Positions 49,701 to 59,756 of a stretch of DNA of 64,000 bases are shown here, in pieces. Within the stretch, counting starts at the first letter, position 1; every line of letters begins with the position of its first letter. The notes under the pieces are model-generated. The model ran no database searches, had not been told where the DNA came from, and worked only from the letters and a program-made list of their open reading frames with translations. Both the position numbers and the translations under genes were made by a program. Source of the DNA: Yamagishiella unicocca (taxonomy: Eukaryota; Chlorophyta; Chlorophyceae; Chlamydomonadales; Volvocaceae); assembly GCA_003116995.1 (NCBI GenBank), contig BDSL01000032.1, positions 62,001 through 126,000 of the forward strand. The letters run 5' to 3'.

Positions 49701-52137
49701 CCTTCGACAGCGCGGGCGCAGCCACCGTCGCTGGCGGGGCGCAGAGCCCTCCGCCGCCGGCGCTGCCGCCGCTGCGGCCTGCGGGGTTGGCGGCGCCGGT
49801 GGCACAGGCGGCGGCGGCGGGCCCGCCCGCCAGCTGCTGGCATTTTCCGTACAACTGGAGCACCAACAACATGCAAACCCTGGAGGCTGAGGAGGTAGGG
49901 GCACGGCGCCGTGTAGGGGCCACCAGGTAGAGGCCATGTGGCGTGTAGGGGCCACCAGGTAGCGGCCATGTGCCGTGTAGGGGCCACCAGGTAGAGGCCG
50001 TGTGGCGTGTAGGGGCCACCTGGTAGAGGCCATGTGCCGTGTAGGGGTCACCAGGTAGAGGCCATGTGGCGTGTCTCGCGCCTCGTGCGCCGCCTGGTTT
50101 CTTGTGTGTCGCGACACAGACCCGTATGACGTCCGTGCCTCCATACGGTTGCAGCGATGGGCCGTCACCTCGTTTCCTGTGGCTTGTCTTTCGTGGCTCG
50201 AGTTTCGCAGAGCGGCAAACACAGTATTGGCCCGTCCGCTCGCCCATCCATCGTTCGCCTTGCTCAACGCCCCTCACGTCCCGCGCCCTCTGCAGCTCTC
50301 CCCTGGAGCGTACGGCACAAGTGTTGGAGGCGTCGCCCGGCGTCCCGGAGGCGAGGGCCCCAACTTCATAGAGGCGCAGCACACAGATATGGCCGCCGTC
50401 GCTGGCGGTGACACCGCCGGCGCCGGCGCCGCTGCCGCCGCCGTGACTGCGGCCGTGGGTCCCGCCGATGCACCCGCCGCCGTCGGGTCCGTCGACGCCG
50501 CGGCGGCTGGCCCTCGCGAGGGCTCTTGCGCCCGTCGCTCCTCAGCCGACGAGGACGAGACCTGCCTCTTCCTCACGCCCACCGCAGACTTCTCCACCTC
50601 GATGTGTATGCGCCACGTGGCGAGCGGCAGCGCGCTGCTCAGCTACGACCAGGGACCCGCGGCGCCAGGACCCGCCGCCGCCGCGGCGGCGGCGGCGGCC
50701 GCCGCCGCTGACACCGCGGCCGCCGCCGCGGCGGCGACCGACGCGGCGGACGCCGCCGGCCTGCCCTGCCCGTACGTGTGGCCGCGGTTGGCTCACGTGA
50801 TGCTGCCGGTGCGCACGTGGACCCCGCCCAACCTCTTCGACGAGCCACACCTGGACTTCGGCTGCCCGGACTCGCCGCTATTGGACGCCGGCGGCGCCGC
50901 CGCCGCCGCCGAGTGCGAACGGTCTAGGGCCGTGAAGGCAGTTCCCGGGGGGGCCCCCGGCGGCGGTAATTTCGGCAGCGGCGACAGCAGCATGTCCTCG
51001 GTGGGCTCGCCGTTGTCGCACTCGCATGAGTACGACGATAGCGGCGCCGCCGGCGCCGCCGGCGCGAAGCAACCGACGGCGGCCGGAGTTGGCGGCGGCG
51101 GCGGCGGCGAGGCGGCGGGGCTGCTGAGTGCTGCTGCGAGCCCCATGGCTTCGGGGCTCGTCTTGAAGCGCGAATCGAGCTTCAGCGGCTGTAGCCTGAT
51201 GCCGATGCTACAGCAGCAGCAGCCGCAGCAACAGCTGCATCTCAGCTCACACGCCGCTCAGCAGTACGGGCTCTGCACGCAACAGCCGACGTCGCCCTGG
51301 ACGACACACGCGGCAGCCGCGGTCGCCATCCGGCCGCAGACGCTGCCGACGGCGCCAGCGTCGCCGGCCACCTGGCCCGCGTCGCTGCCGGGGCCGGCGG
51401 CGACGTCGGCGCAGATGCCGTACCTCCTGGGCCATCCGCAGATGCCGCCGCCGTACATGTGGCATGGCGCGCCGCCGCACCCGCCGCTGCCGCCACCGCA
51501 GCAGCAGCACCATGCGCTGTACGGCGGTCCGGCGCTGCTGCACGCCGGTCACCAGCTGCCGCTGCAGCAGTTCCCACACGCCCTCCTGCCGCCGCCGCCG
51601 CCGTACACCGTCATGCACCCAATGCCGCCGCCGCCAGCTCAGCAGGGGCAGCAGCAGGGGCTGCAGCAGGGGCAGCAGCAGGGGCAGGGGCAGCAGCTGG
51701 TTGCCCAGCAATCCCAAGCGGAACTTCCCCAGGCGCAAATGCAGCAGCAACAGCAGCAAATGCAGCAAATGCAGATGCATCAGCAACAGATGCAGATGCA
51801 AATGCAAATGCAGGCGCATATGCATATGCAGGCGCAGACTCAGACGCAGCAGAACCAAAAGACTGCGGAGTCGAGCTATGGCCCGACCTATATCGTGGGC
51901 CCTGGTCCGTACTACTACCCGTGGAGCCCTTATCCCGGGTACGGCGGCATGTACACTACCTTGCCGTACCATCAGACGATGCAGCTGCAACCGTCACTGA
52001 TGCAGACGATGGAGCAACCGCACCAGCACCAGCAGCCACCTCTGCCCGTCCAGCCGGCCTCGCTTCCGCCCATTGACGCCGCGGGAGGCGCGGCGTCGGG
52101 GCTTCCGGCTGCTACTGCCGGCGCCGAGGGCGCGTAG
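46737..52137 (+). CDS. R2R3-MYB transcription factor
   Basis: Exons: 46737-46785, 46922-46958, 47199-47457, 47865-48013, 48476-49162, 49480-49894, 50296-52137. They total 3,438 nt (1,145 residues) with consistent phases. The start MSRRSGTPRHPTAKLKG runs straight into repeat R2. R2 Trp residues are W19, W39 and W67; R3 Trp residues are W80, W99 and W118, all six intact. R2 carries GRIGKQCRERWNHHL, close to the plant three-repeat and MYB98-like consensus, and a roughly 7-residue insertion (NEANDKTEAT) before it. R3 ends GRSENAVKNHWNATLRKR. A basic KRKRGG follows, a likely nuclear signal, then DSTDDDDDDEADVDVD, acidic and Ala/Gly-rich regions, and a Gln/Met/His-rich C-terminus (about residues 840-1050), which suggests an activator. 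No R1 repeat is present. The donor at 49163 (GTGGGG) is the least certain junction. Target genes are unknown. Confidence 0.91.
48411..48470 (+). repeat. CCCAA/CCCGA pentamer array before MYB exon 5
   Basis: About 60 bp of GACCC, AACCC and AACCT pentamers precedes the acceptor GGCTGCAG at 48475. The array lacks AG and serves as, or replaces, the pyrimidine tract. GGGTTAGGGTTTAGGG near 48154-48169 is a related telomere-like word. Confidence 0.7.
49911..50070 (+). repeat. 32-bp minisatellite, 5 copies, MYB intron 6
   Basis: Five exact-length 32-bp units, each GTGTAGGGGCCACCAGGTAG plus AGGCCATGTGGC with a few substitutions, start 16 bp after the donor at 49895. There is no spacer between units. 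Confidence 0.9.
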
Positions 52138-55100
52138 CATGCCGAGGTCCTCGCGAGGCCGCCGCCGGCGGCGGCGGTGGTGGTGGTGGTGGTGGCGGTG
52201 GCGGTGGCCTCCCCACGCATACCGAAGAAAACGAATCAAGGAGGCGGTGCAGCATGTACTCGGTGTACCTGTGGAGACTGTAGACACAAGGACATGCCCA
52301 CTCCGAGAGCCAGTTCCGGCGGTGTGGCTGGTGGTGATGGGGGCGGTGGTGGGGGGGCTGGAGCGCCCCCGCTTCAAATTATACAACGCACGCTTATCAA
52401 CGGTTTCCGCCAGAAGGCTCCTCCAGCTTCTTCAGTGAAGGGTCCCGTGTTGCTGCTGCGGCTTCGAAGGCTGCGGCGGCTGTGGGATCAGTCACGCCGG
52501 CCAATGTACGATCATGGTCAAGGAGGAGTCCGTTCAGAGCCCTGGGTGTGGTGGCAGGGGGCGGAGAGAGAGAAGGAGAGAGTGGCGAGAGAAAAGCATT
52601 CGAGAAGAGAAGAAAGCGCGAAGATGAGGAGATGCCTGCGAAAAAAAGCGGGCGGGCGCAGCGGCGTAGATTTTTCCTTCTAGTGCGCCTGGGTCCTCGG
52701 TGGGTAAAAAGTAGCGGTTTCGGAGCCGGACAATGATGTATGTTGCCATGTACTCTTATGCCTCCCGCCCGTTTGTTTGGGGCCCGGAGGGAGGAGGGCG
52801 CAAGCGGCTGTACCACGTTCGCAGCTGGAAGGCGAGTCGTTTAAACTCGAAGCCGCATAAAACTGCTTAGGTGCCTCTGTGAGTGGCCAGCTCCGACCTC
52901 TAGGAGGCGAGCAGACCGGGGCAGGGCGGCACACGGCGGATGGCGATGTTGCGATTACGACCCACGGGTCGGACTGCGCGCCGATCGTAGCCCTCAGGTT
53001 CGCGTAGCCTAGGGTTCGGAGGGCCTCCCGCGGTGGCGTACGGCGCTCCGGTTCCGGTTTCCGCCCGCCGCCTGTATGGCCACCACGAGGTGCTGATCTA
53101 CATAACTAGTAACTAGGGGGGAGGCGGAGCACCCCCGCCCGTCGTTGTTGCATGCATGGGTGAGCCAGCAGGCCGCGGCAGCGGGGGAGGGGGGGACCTT
53201 TGAAGCCTTTCTGCGCGTTCGCATTGGAAACGCAGAACAGGATTGCGAGGTGGCGGGGAAGGGACCGACCTCCACGCCGCCTCTTGCTCCGGGGTTTCGG
53301 AGCCAGCGAAGCGGTCGCGCGCGCACGTGGGCTGCGTGCTGTCTCGCGTGTGCGGCACAGCACGCGCGTCCGCGTTTTTGCGTCGCGCGCTGCGTGGTAT
53401 GGTGGTAGGAGGAGGAGGAGGAGGAGGAGGAGGAGGAGGACGCCCTGCACCGAGGTGGAGGTTGAGGTGGTGGTGGTGAAGGCGCCGCAGTGGTCCTTCC
53501 GCCATCTCGTTCGTTCCGCAGGACGAGAGCAGCGGCCGCGTGAGGGCGCTGACTGGACTGTACATATACCCGCAGCCGCCGGCGGTGCACGGCCGTGAAC
53601 AGCGGCTTGCTGCCCTGGGGCCTCATGACGCCCAGCGGCCCGCCAGCCTCTTGCACCAGGAGGTGTGCGGGCGCGGGAGCAGGAGCCTGCACACGGCTTG
53701 ATTCATATCACTTTTTCCGAAACTAATTTACCAGCATCAGGATCAATTTCTGCGCGAAGTCGACGACGGCTGTCTTCCTTTGTAGGCTGGCAGTCGGAGG
53801 GGGAGTGCACGCGGGCGAGGCCGGAGACAGGGCAAGGGGGGGAAGGGCTGAGGCGGAGGCGGGGCTCTCTGGCCGCGTGCCAGCCGCCTGGCTGCCCCCT
53901 CCGCTGCCAACCACCCGCGCCCCTCGCGCCGCCTGCGTCGCCCGTCGCGTCGTCGCATCTCAGTTGTCAGTTGCCAGTTGTTAGTTATCCCCCTTGATAA
54001 TAAATGATTCTAGTTGCAAGGTTGCTAGTTGCAGTTGCACATCAGGTCGGTTGTGGTGGCGGGGCTGATGCTTGGAGCGCGGCTCCGCCGTTGGCGCGAC
54101 CCCGCTGTTGTTGCGAAGGCAACGCACAGGTACCCCGCCCTGCCGGACCCAGTATCGGCAGAGTCGGTAGCAGCGGCGGCGGCGGCAGCGCGCCCAAGAA
54201 TCCGGCGGAGCGCCCGCATCTGTTGTCGATGCAGAGCCACAGGTCCGTTATAGCGTAGAAGTGTTGCATGTCCCCAGTGTTTTATGCGATAGGCATTAGT
54301 CGTTCGGGTGCTGAAATGGAAGGAAGGGGAGGGGTGCACCGCGCTGTGTCCGGGTTCCTGCGCCGGAGCGCAACCAGCACCCGAATTAGTAATATCCGTA
54401 CAATTGAGGCGATGGTTGATTGGTTGCTCGCTTGTCTGCCCCACTGGCGGCGGGGATTTTTGTTTGGTGGTGGGGGGATCTAAAGCAGGAAGGCGCCCAT
54501 GTGCGCCCGGAGCCCACGGGGCGCTCGGCCGCTGCGCCGGCTTTGCGTGGCAGCCTTTAGTAGCGCCGTCTGTGTATGGGGTGTGTGTTTTATAGATGTG
54601 TGTTTTGTGTATGGTGTGTGTGTGTGTGTATGCGCGCAGGATGTACCCGCTTCGCGGCGGATGTGCTCGCTTCGTGTGGCATGCCGGCGGCGGCGGCGTC
54701 AGGCGGGACCCAGCCGCGGCGCCCCCCCCCGACCAACACGGTCTGTAGGGCAGGAAGGCAGCCTGAGGCGGCCGCGGTGGTCCGTCTGGGTACCCACCCT
54801 TTCGGGTGCCGCCGCTATACCGGTACACGCCGTGCCTTGGTCCTATGGCGCGTGTGTCGGGGCGACAATGTGCACTTTCCTGGCGTGCCAATGCACCCCT
54901 TGCGTTGTTTGAGAAGCATCCTTATTTGAGCAGCATCGCGTCAGTCGCAGCGCCGCGTGCCTTTTGTGTTTGTGTTCGTGTTCGTGTCGTCAAGGGCTCG
55001 TGTGCTTGGGTTGGGGGGAGGGGGAGCTGCGGCACGCTGGTGCGGCGGTGGGCTGTCCGCGTGGGTGCAGGGGAGGGCACAGCGGACAATGCACGAGCCT

Positions 55101-56656
55101 GCCCCCAAGACCTCCGGGGCGAGCGGTGCCGCGTTAAGCACCTCGCGTGGCTCGCGTGGAGTGAGTGAGGCGACAAGCCTGAGGGTGCGTGAGATGCATG
55201 CTGCGCAAGGGGCGGTATCTGGCCACTTTTGCCGGGTGCCCTGCAGTGTGCGCGCTCGATCCCGGCCCCCGGCTTGTCTGCCAGCCCTCTCACCGGCTGC
55301 TAACCTCCTGTAGCCGGCTCCGCCGCCACTGCGCCCCGAACGAGCCCATATGTGTATGTGTTGAGGCCAAGGAGCCCCTATGTGTAGGTGTTGAGGCCAG
55401 GGAATCCCTTGTTGAGCTTATTGCGTGGCACGCTTTCGCACCATTTGGTGCGCGTGGTCGGGAGCAGCGACAAGCGTTGGGTGGTCGTTGACCCCCCGAA
55501 GGAGCTGCTGCGGGCTTTCTGGGGCTGCGGGTGCACTGAGGCTGGGCCCCGAGCCCAGGTGCATTGTGAGGAGGTGCCTAATAAGGGTTTTGTTGCCTCG
55601 CGGGTGGCGCGGTGGGTCGCGGGTGGCGCTGCGCGCGCTGCGCTGCGATTCTCCTATTGTTCGTGTTCGCGGTCCCACGTGTTTTAGCGGCAGTGGAGGG
55701 GATGAAAGTGAGGTCCGTGCAGGGGTGGCAGCAGCGGTGGGGGCGGAACGGGTTTGCTGCGCGCGTGTGCTCCAGTGCGCAGGGCGCAGCAGATAGTGCA
55801 CGTTAAGGCAGGTGGTGGTGGCGGTGGTGGTGTGGAGGGGTGGGTGTTGGTTCCTGGCGAGGGCTGTGGGGCACAGGGGCCTTTAAGGTGTGCAAGGGGC
55901 CACGGTGGAGGGGAGGTCCGCACACTGCTTTCAGCTGCGCAAGCTTTGCTCGCAGTTCGGGTGTTCAGGAAGCGCAGGGAGAGAATGGATTTTGGAAAAC
56001 AAAATTGCGTGGCCCGGTGGCGCCTTTGGGTGTGGGTAGCATTCTTAAGCCCAGCCTGGTATAGTGTGAGGCCATGCATGGTTTGGGTGTGTGGTGCTGT
56101 ATTGGGTTCGGGGCGCCGCTGCTGGCGGCGACGGTGATGGTGCGTCATTTGCTGCTTGAATGCAGAGGCCTGCCATGTGGCAGCGGCCGCCTGCATTCAT
56201 TCCATTCCAGTGTTGCACGGAGGGTCATGTTGTCTACATGATGATGATGTTGATGAAAGTCATTACTTGTTGGCGCTCTGCGGGCGCTGCTGCTCCCTCC
56301 GGTCCTACGGGTCCTGCCTGGGAGCTCGCGTCTCTTGTGTGGAGCGATATGGTGGCGGCTGTGGGTCGCAGTTGGAGGAATCGAAAAATTCAAAAAAGGG
56401 ACGAGGCTTTTTACGCTACAAACGCGCGAGCAGCCAGTTGCTGCCATCGAGCGTTACGGCGGGATTGTAGCAAGCTCCCAAGACTGTCGCTCTGCCTCCT
56501 TGCCGGGCCAGTTTGCCGGCCACTGAAGCAGTTTGCCGGCCACTGGAGCCTTCCCATGAGGCATCGTCGCAGACCCTCGCCTTGAACTGAGTGGCTAGAA
56601 CGTCGCCCCGTGTGCTTGGTGGAGGGCAGAACGAACCTAACCGTACACCTAGGACG
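52138..56656. other. Intergenic with unassigned open frames
   Basis: About 4.5 kb without a supportable gene. Two stretches read like protein but cannot be tied to a start or splice chain. The first is plus 52345-52736, ending with a basic KAFEKRRKREDEEMPAKKSG segment just after the MYB stop. The second is plus 55420-55687, with HHLVRVVGSSDKRWVVVDPP and CTEAGPRAQVHCEEVPNKGF. Low-complexity GGA (53405-53440) and GTGTGT (54570-54640) tracts occur. A roughly 31-bp direct duplication with GTTGAGGCCA lies at 55350-55410. Confidence 0.35.
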
Positions 56657-56661
56657 TTACA
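56657..56661 (-). terminator. TGTAA polyadenylation signal of the BUD22-like gene
   Basis: TTACA on plus (TGTAA on minus) lies about 335 bp past the stop at 56996, a normal volvocine 3' UTR length. Confidence 0.5.
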
Positions 56662-56675
56662 GCACCGCCACATGC

Positions 56676-56788
56676 ACCACGTGATGCCTAGGGCACCAAC
56701 GCTGTACCACGTGATGCCTAGGCCACCCATGCCGTACCACGTGATGCCTAGGCCACCCATGCCGTACCACGTGATGCCTAGGGCACCG
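56676..56788. repeat. 30-bp tandem repeat with four evenly spaced CACGTG sites
   Basis: CACGTG starts at 56678, 56708, 56738 and 56768, exactly 30 bp apart, each within CACGTGATGCCTAGGSCACC. It falls in the predicted 3' UTR of the BUD22-like gene. CACGTG is the G-box/E-box core bound by bHLH and bZIP factors, but tandem duplication alone would also preserve it. Confidence 0.85.
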
Positions 56789-56995
56789 AGACATATCACA
56801 GCCCCAGGGGCATCAGTAACACTGCGACGGCTCCAGGGGGTGGGCGGTGAGTGTGCTGCGGCGGCATACCCTCGCGGTCGCGCGAATGGCCTCTTAGGCA
56901 ACCACCAGTACGACAGCTCGCGCGAGGTACAACGGTTACCGGTCGTCAGCAACCGAAACCGCCACACCTGTACAACTCCATCAAAAAACCCTGTT

Positions 56996-59716
56996 CTAGT
57001 CCTCGAACACTGTCTTCTTGCCCGCCGGCGCAACGGACTTGAGCTGCAGCCTCTGCTGCTTGCGAGCCTCCCAGGACGGGTGCAGGCCGCCTCCCCCGCC
57101 GGCGCCAGCGCCAGCGGCGCCACCACCGGTGGGCTGGGGTCCGCCCCTGGCGCCGAATGCGGCACCAACGCCCCTCCCTGCACCACCCTCCCTGCCGCCA
57201 CCCTCCCTGCCGCCCTCCCTGCCGCCACCCTCCCTGCCGCCACCCCTGCCACCACCCCTGCCACCGCCACGTCCGCCCCTGCCGCCGCCTTCCCCCCAGC
57301 CACCTCGCCCGGGGAAACGACCCAGGGCGGGACCCTGCGCCGCTGCCGGCCGCTGTTGGGCCCCCCGCCCGCCTACCTCAGCGCCTCCGCCACCTCCGCC
57401 ACCTCCGCCACCTCCGCCAGGCCCGCTACCGCCTCCGCCAGGCCCGCTACCGCCTCCGCCAGGCCCGCTACCGCCTCCGCCAGGCCCGCTACCGCCTCCG
57501 CCAGGCCCGCTACCGCCTCCGCCAGGCCCGCTACCGCCTCCGCCAGGCCCGCTACCGCCTCCGCCAGGCCCGCTGCCGCCTCCGCCAGCCCTGCTGCCGC
57601 CTCCACCGCCGCCTCCACCGCCGCCTCCACCGCCGCCGCCGCCGGCGCCGCCGTCATCGCCGCCGCCGTCGTCGTCAAACTTGATCTTCTTTGGCGCCCC
57701 TGACGCCACCTGCTGCTTCAGCAGCTGCCTCTGCCGCTGCTTGGCGACCCAGGAGGGGTGCAGCTGCTCGGACGGAACCGACCCAGCAGCCGCCACCGCC
57801 GCCGCCGCCGGTGCCGTGGGTTCCGGCTTTTTCCCGCCGCCGCCGCCGTGGCCGCCGCTGCGGCCTGCGGCCTGGAAGCCCTTGCCCGGGGGCCCCGCCG
57901 CCGCTGCCCCCGCTGCCGCTCCAGCTTGCCACCGGTCAGCCTTTGGCGCCACCTGTGCGAGTGGAGGCCGTGGAGCGGGGTGGCGGGGCGACAGGGTGAC
58001 GCAGTGGCGGGGCGGTGGGGGGGCCGTGTTGGCGACGGTTGGAAGTGACGCGAGGAGGTGGAGTGCGTGTGGCGGTGGGGGGCGGGGGATGGCATGAAAA
58101 CCGGTTGAAAACCGGTTACACGACAAGGGTATAATAGCTGGCGCATCAGGGGGCGGGGAGGGTGTGCTGATGGAGGAAGCAAGGGGAGGGAGAGGCGCGC
58201 GGCAACGAACCGCGGCACAGCGACGCGGCACAGCGCCTATGAGCACAGGCACTCGCGGTACGGGTGTGTGCATGTGAAGGTGCGGCGGACATACAGCGGG
58301 AACCCGCAAGCACCCCAGGGACCCCCCGGTCCCCTCCCTCACGCCAGTGGTTTGCTTGTGCTGCACCCCACCGTGCCCAATCGGCCCCAATCCCGACTTA
58401 ACGACCACGACGGAAACCTCATCACCTGGGCCACGTGCCGCGCCTCCGCGCCGTACATCTGCTCGTGCAGCCGCCGCCGTGCGTTCTGGCCCAGGCGGTT
58501 CTTAGCCTTGCGGTCCAGCAGCGGGTCGCCCGCCCGACTCGACCCCTTCTTCTCCTTGTAGCCCGCTGGCCCCTCCGCACCCGCCTGCTTGCCAGGCACC
58601 TTGGCGGTCCCCTTCCCGCCCTTCGGCTGCGGCTGCTGCGGCTGCTTCCCGGCGCCCTTGCCCGCCTCGCCGGCGCCTTGCAGCTTGTGCGCCGCCTTGC
58701 CGCCGTCGCCGCCGCCGGCAGCAGCAGTAGCAGGGCCCTTGCGCGCTTTGCCTGGAGGCGCCGTGGCTGTAGCGGCAACACCGCCGCGACTACGGGCCTT
58801 CGACGTCACCGCTCCATTGCCGTCACCGTCGCCGTCGACCTGAGCCTTCTGCCGTTTTTTGCTGCCGCCAGGCGCCGCCGCCACCACCGCTGCCGCTGCC
58901 GCCTCCGGCCCCCGGCCCCGGCGCCCTGCCACCAGCCTGTCAAACTCCTGGCTGTCGAAGCTGCCGGCACTGCCCTCACTCCCCCCCTCGTCGCCGCCAT
59001 CTCCGTCATTTACTCCGTCCTCACTCCCCTCCTCCTCCCCCTCCCCGTCACTTGCCCCGGCGGCAAGGTCGGCGCTAGAGACGGCGCCGCCGCCGCCGCC
59101 GTTCACCTCCGCCATGAACGCATCTATTTCTGCATCATCAATGACGCCGCTATCCTCGCCCTCATCGTCGCCCTCCTGCGGCAGCGCGTCATCGCCACCG
59201 CCACCCTCCGAGCCCCCGTCCGACTCCCCTCCATCAGCGCCCCCGCCGCCGCCGCCGACCCCAGCTGCCCCTGCACGCTGGCGCTTGAGGGGCCGACCGC
59301 CCGCCTCGTCGGCCACCCCCTCCTCCCGACCGCTGCCCCCTTCCCCCGAAGAAGCCGACGGCGACCCCGTCATCGCGTCATCATTGCCGCCAGCCTCAGC
59401 CTGGGCGGCGGCGGCGGCGGCCCTCCCTGTCTGGACACCCCCCTCCGCGTCCGAATCACTGTCCGCGTCCTCCTCCCCCTGCTCTTCCTCCTCGCTCTGC
59501 TGGTCGGATCCCGGCTCCGAAACCTCATTCTCGGGGCCCAGAGTGGCTGCGAGCAGCCAGACGGAGGGAGGAGCCGTGGTCGGGCGGCGTGCGGCCATAG
59601 GTGAGGTAAGAGGTGCGGTAAGAGGTGAGGTGAGAGGTGAGGTAAGAGGTGAGGTGAGAGGTGAGGTAAGAGGTGAGGTAAGAGGTGAGGTAAGAGGTGA
59701 GGTAAGAGGTGAGGTG

Positions 59717-59756
<40 letters not shown>

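Noticed and set aside
49911..50070. Regular repeats considered as a CRISPR array
   Set aside because: Units are head to tail with no unique spacers, in a eukaryotic intron.
57018..58097. Plus-strand proline-rich open frame of about 360 codons
   Set aside because: It is the antisense of the Gly-rich BUD22-like last exon, whose minus-strand frame carries conserved motifs and a fitting acceptor.
58435..59604. Plus-strand open frames of about 390 codons
   Set aside because: Antisense of BUD22-like exon 5. Open only because of high GC content.
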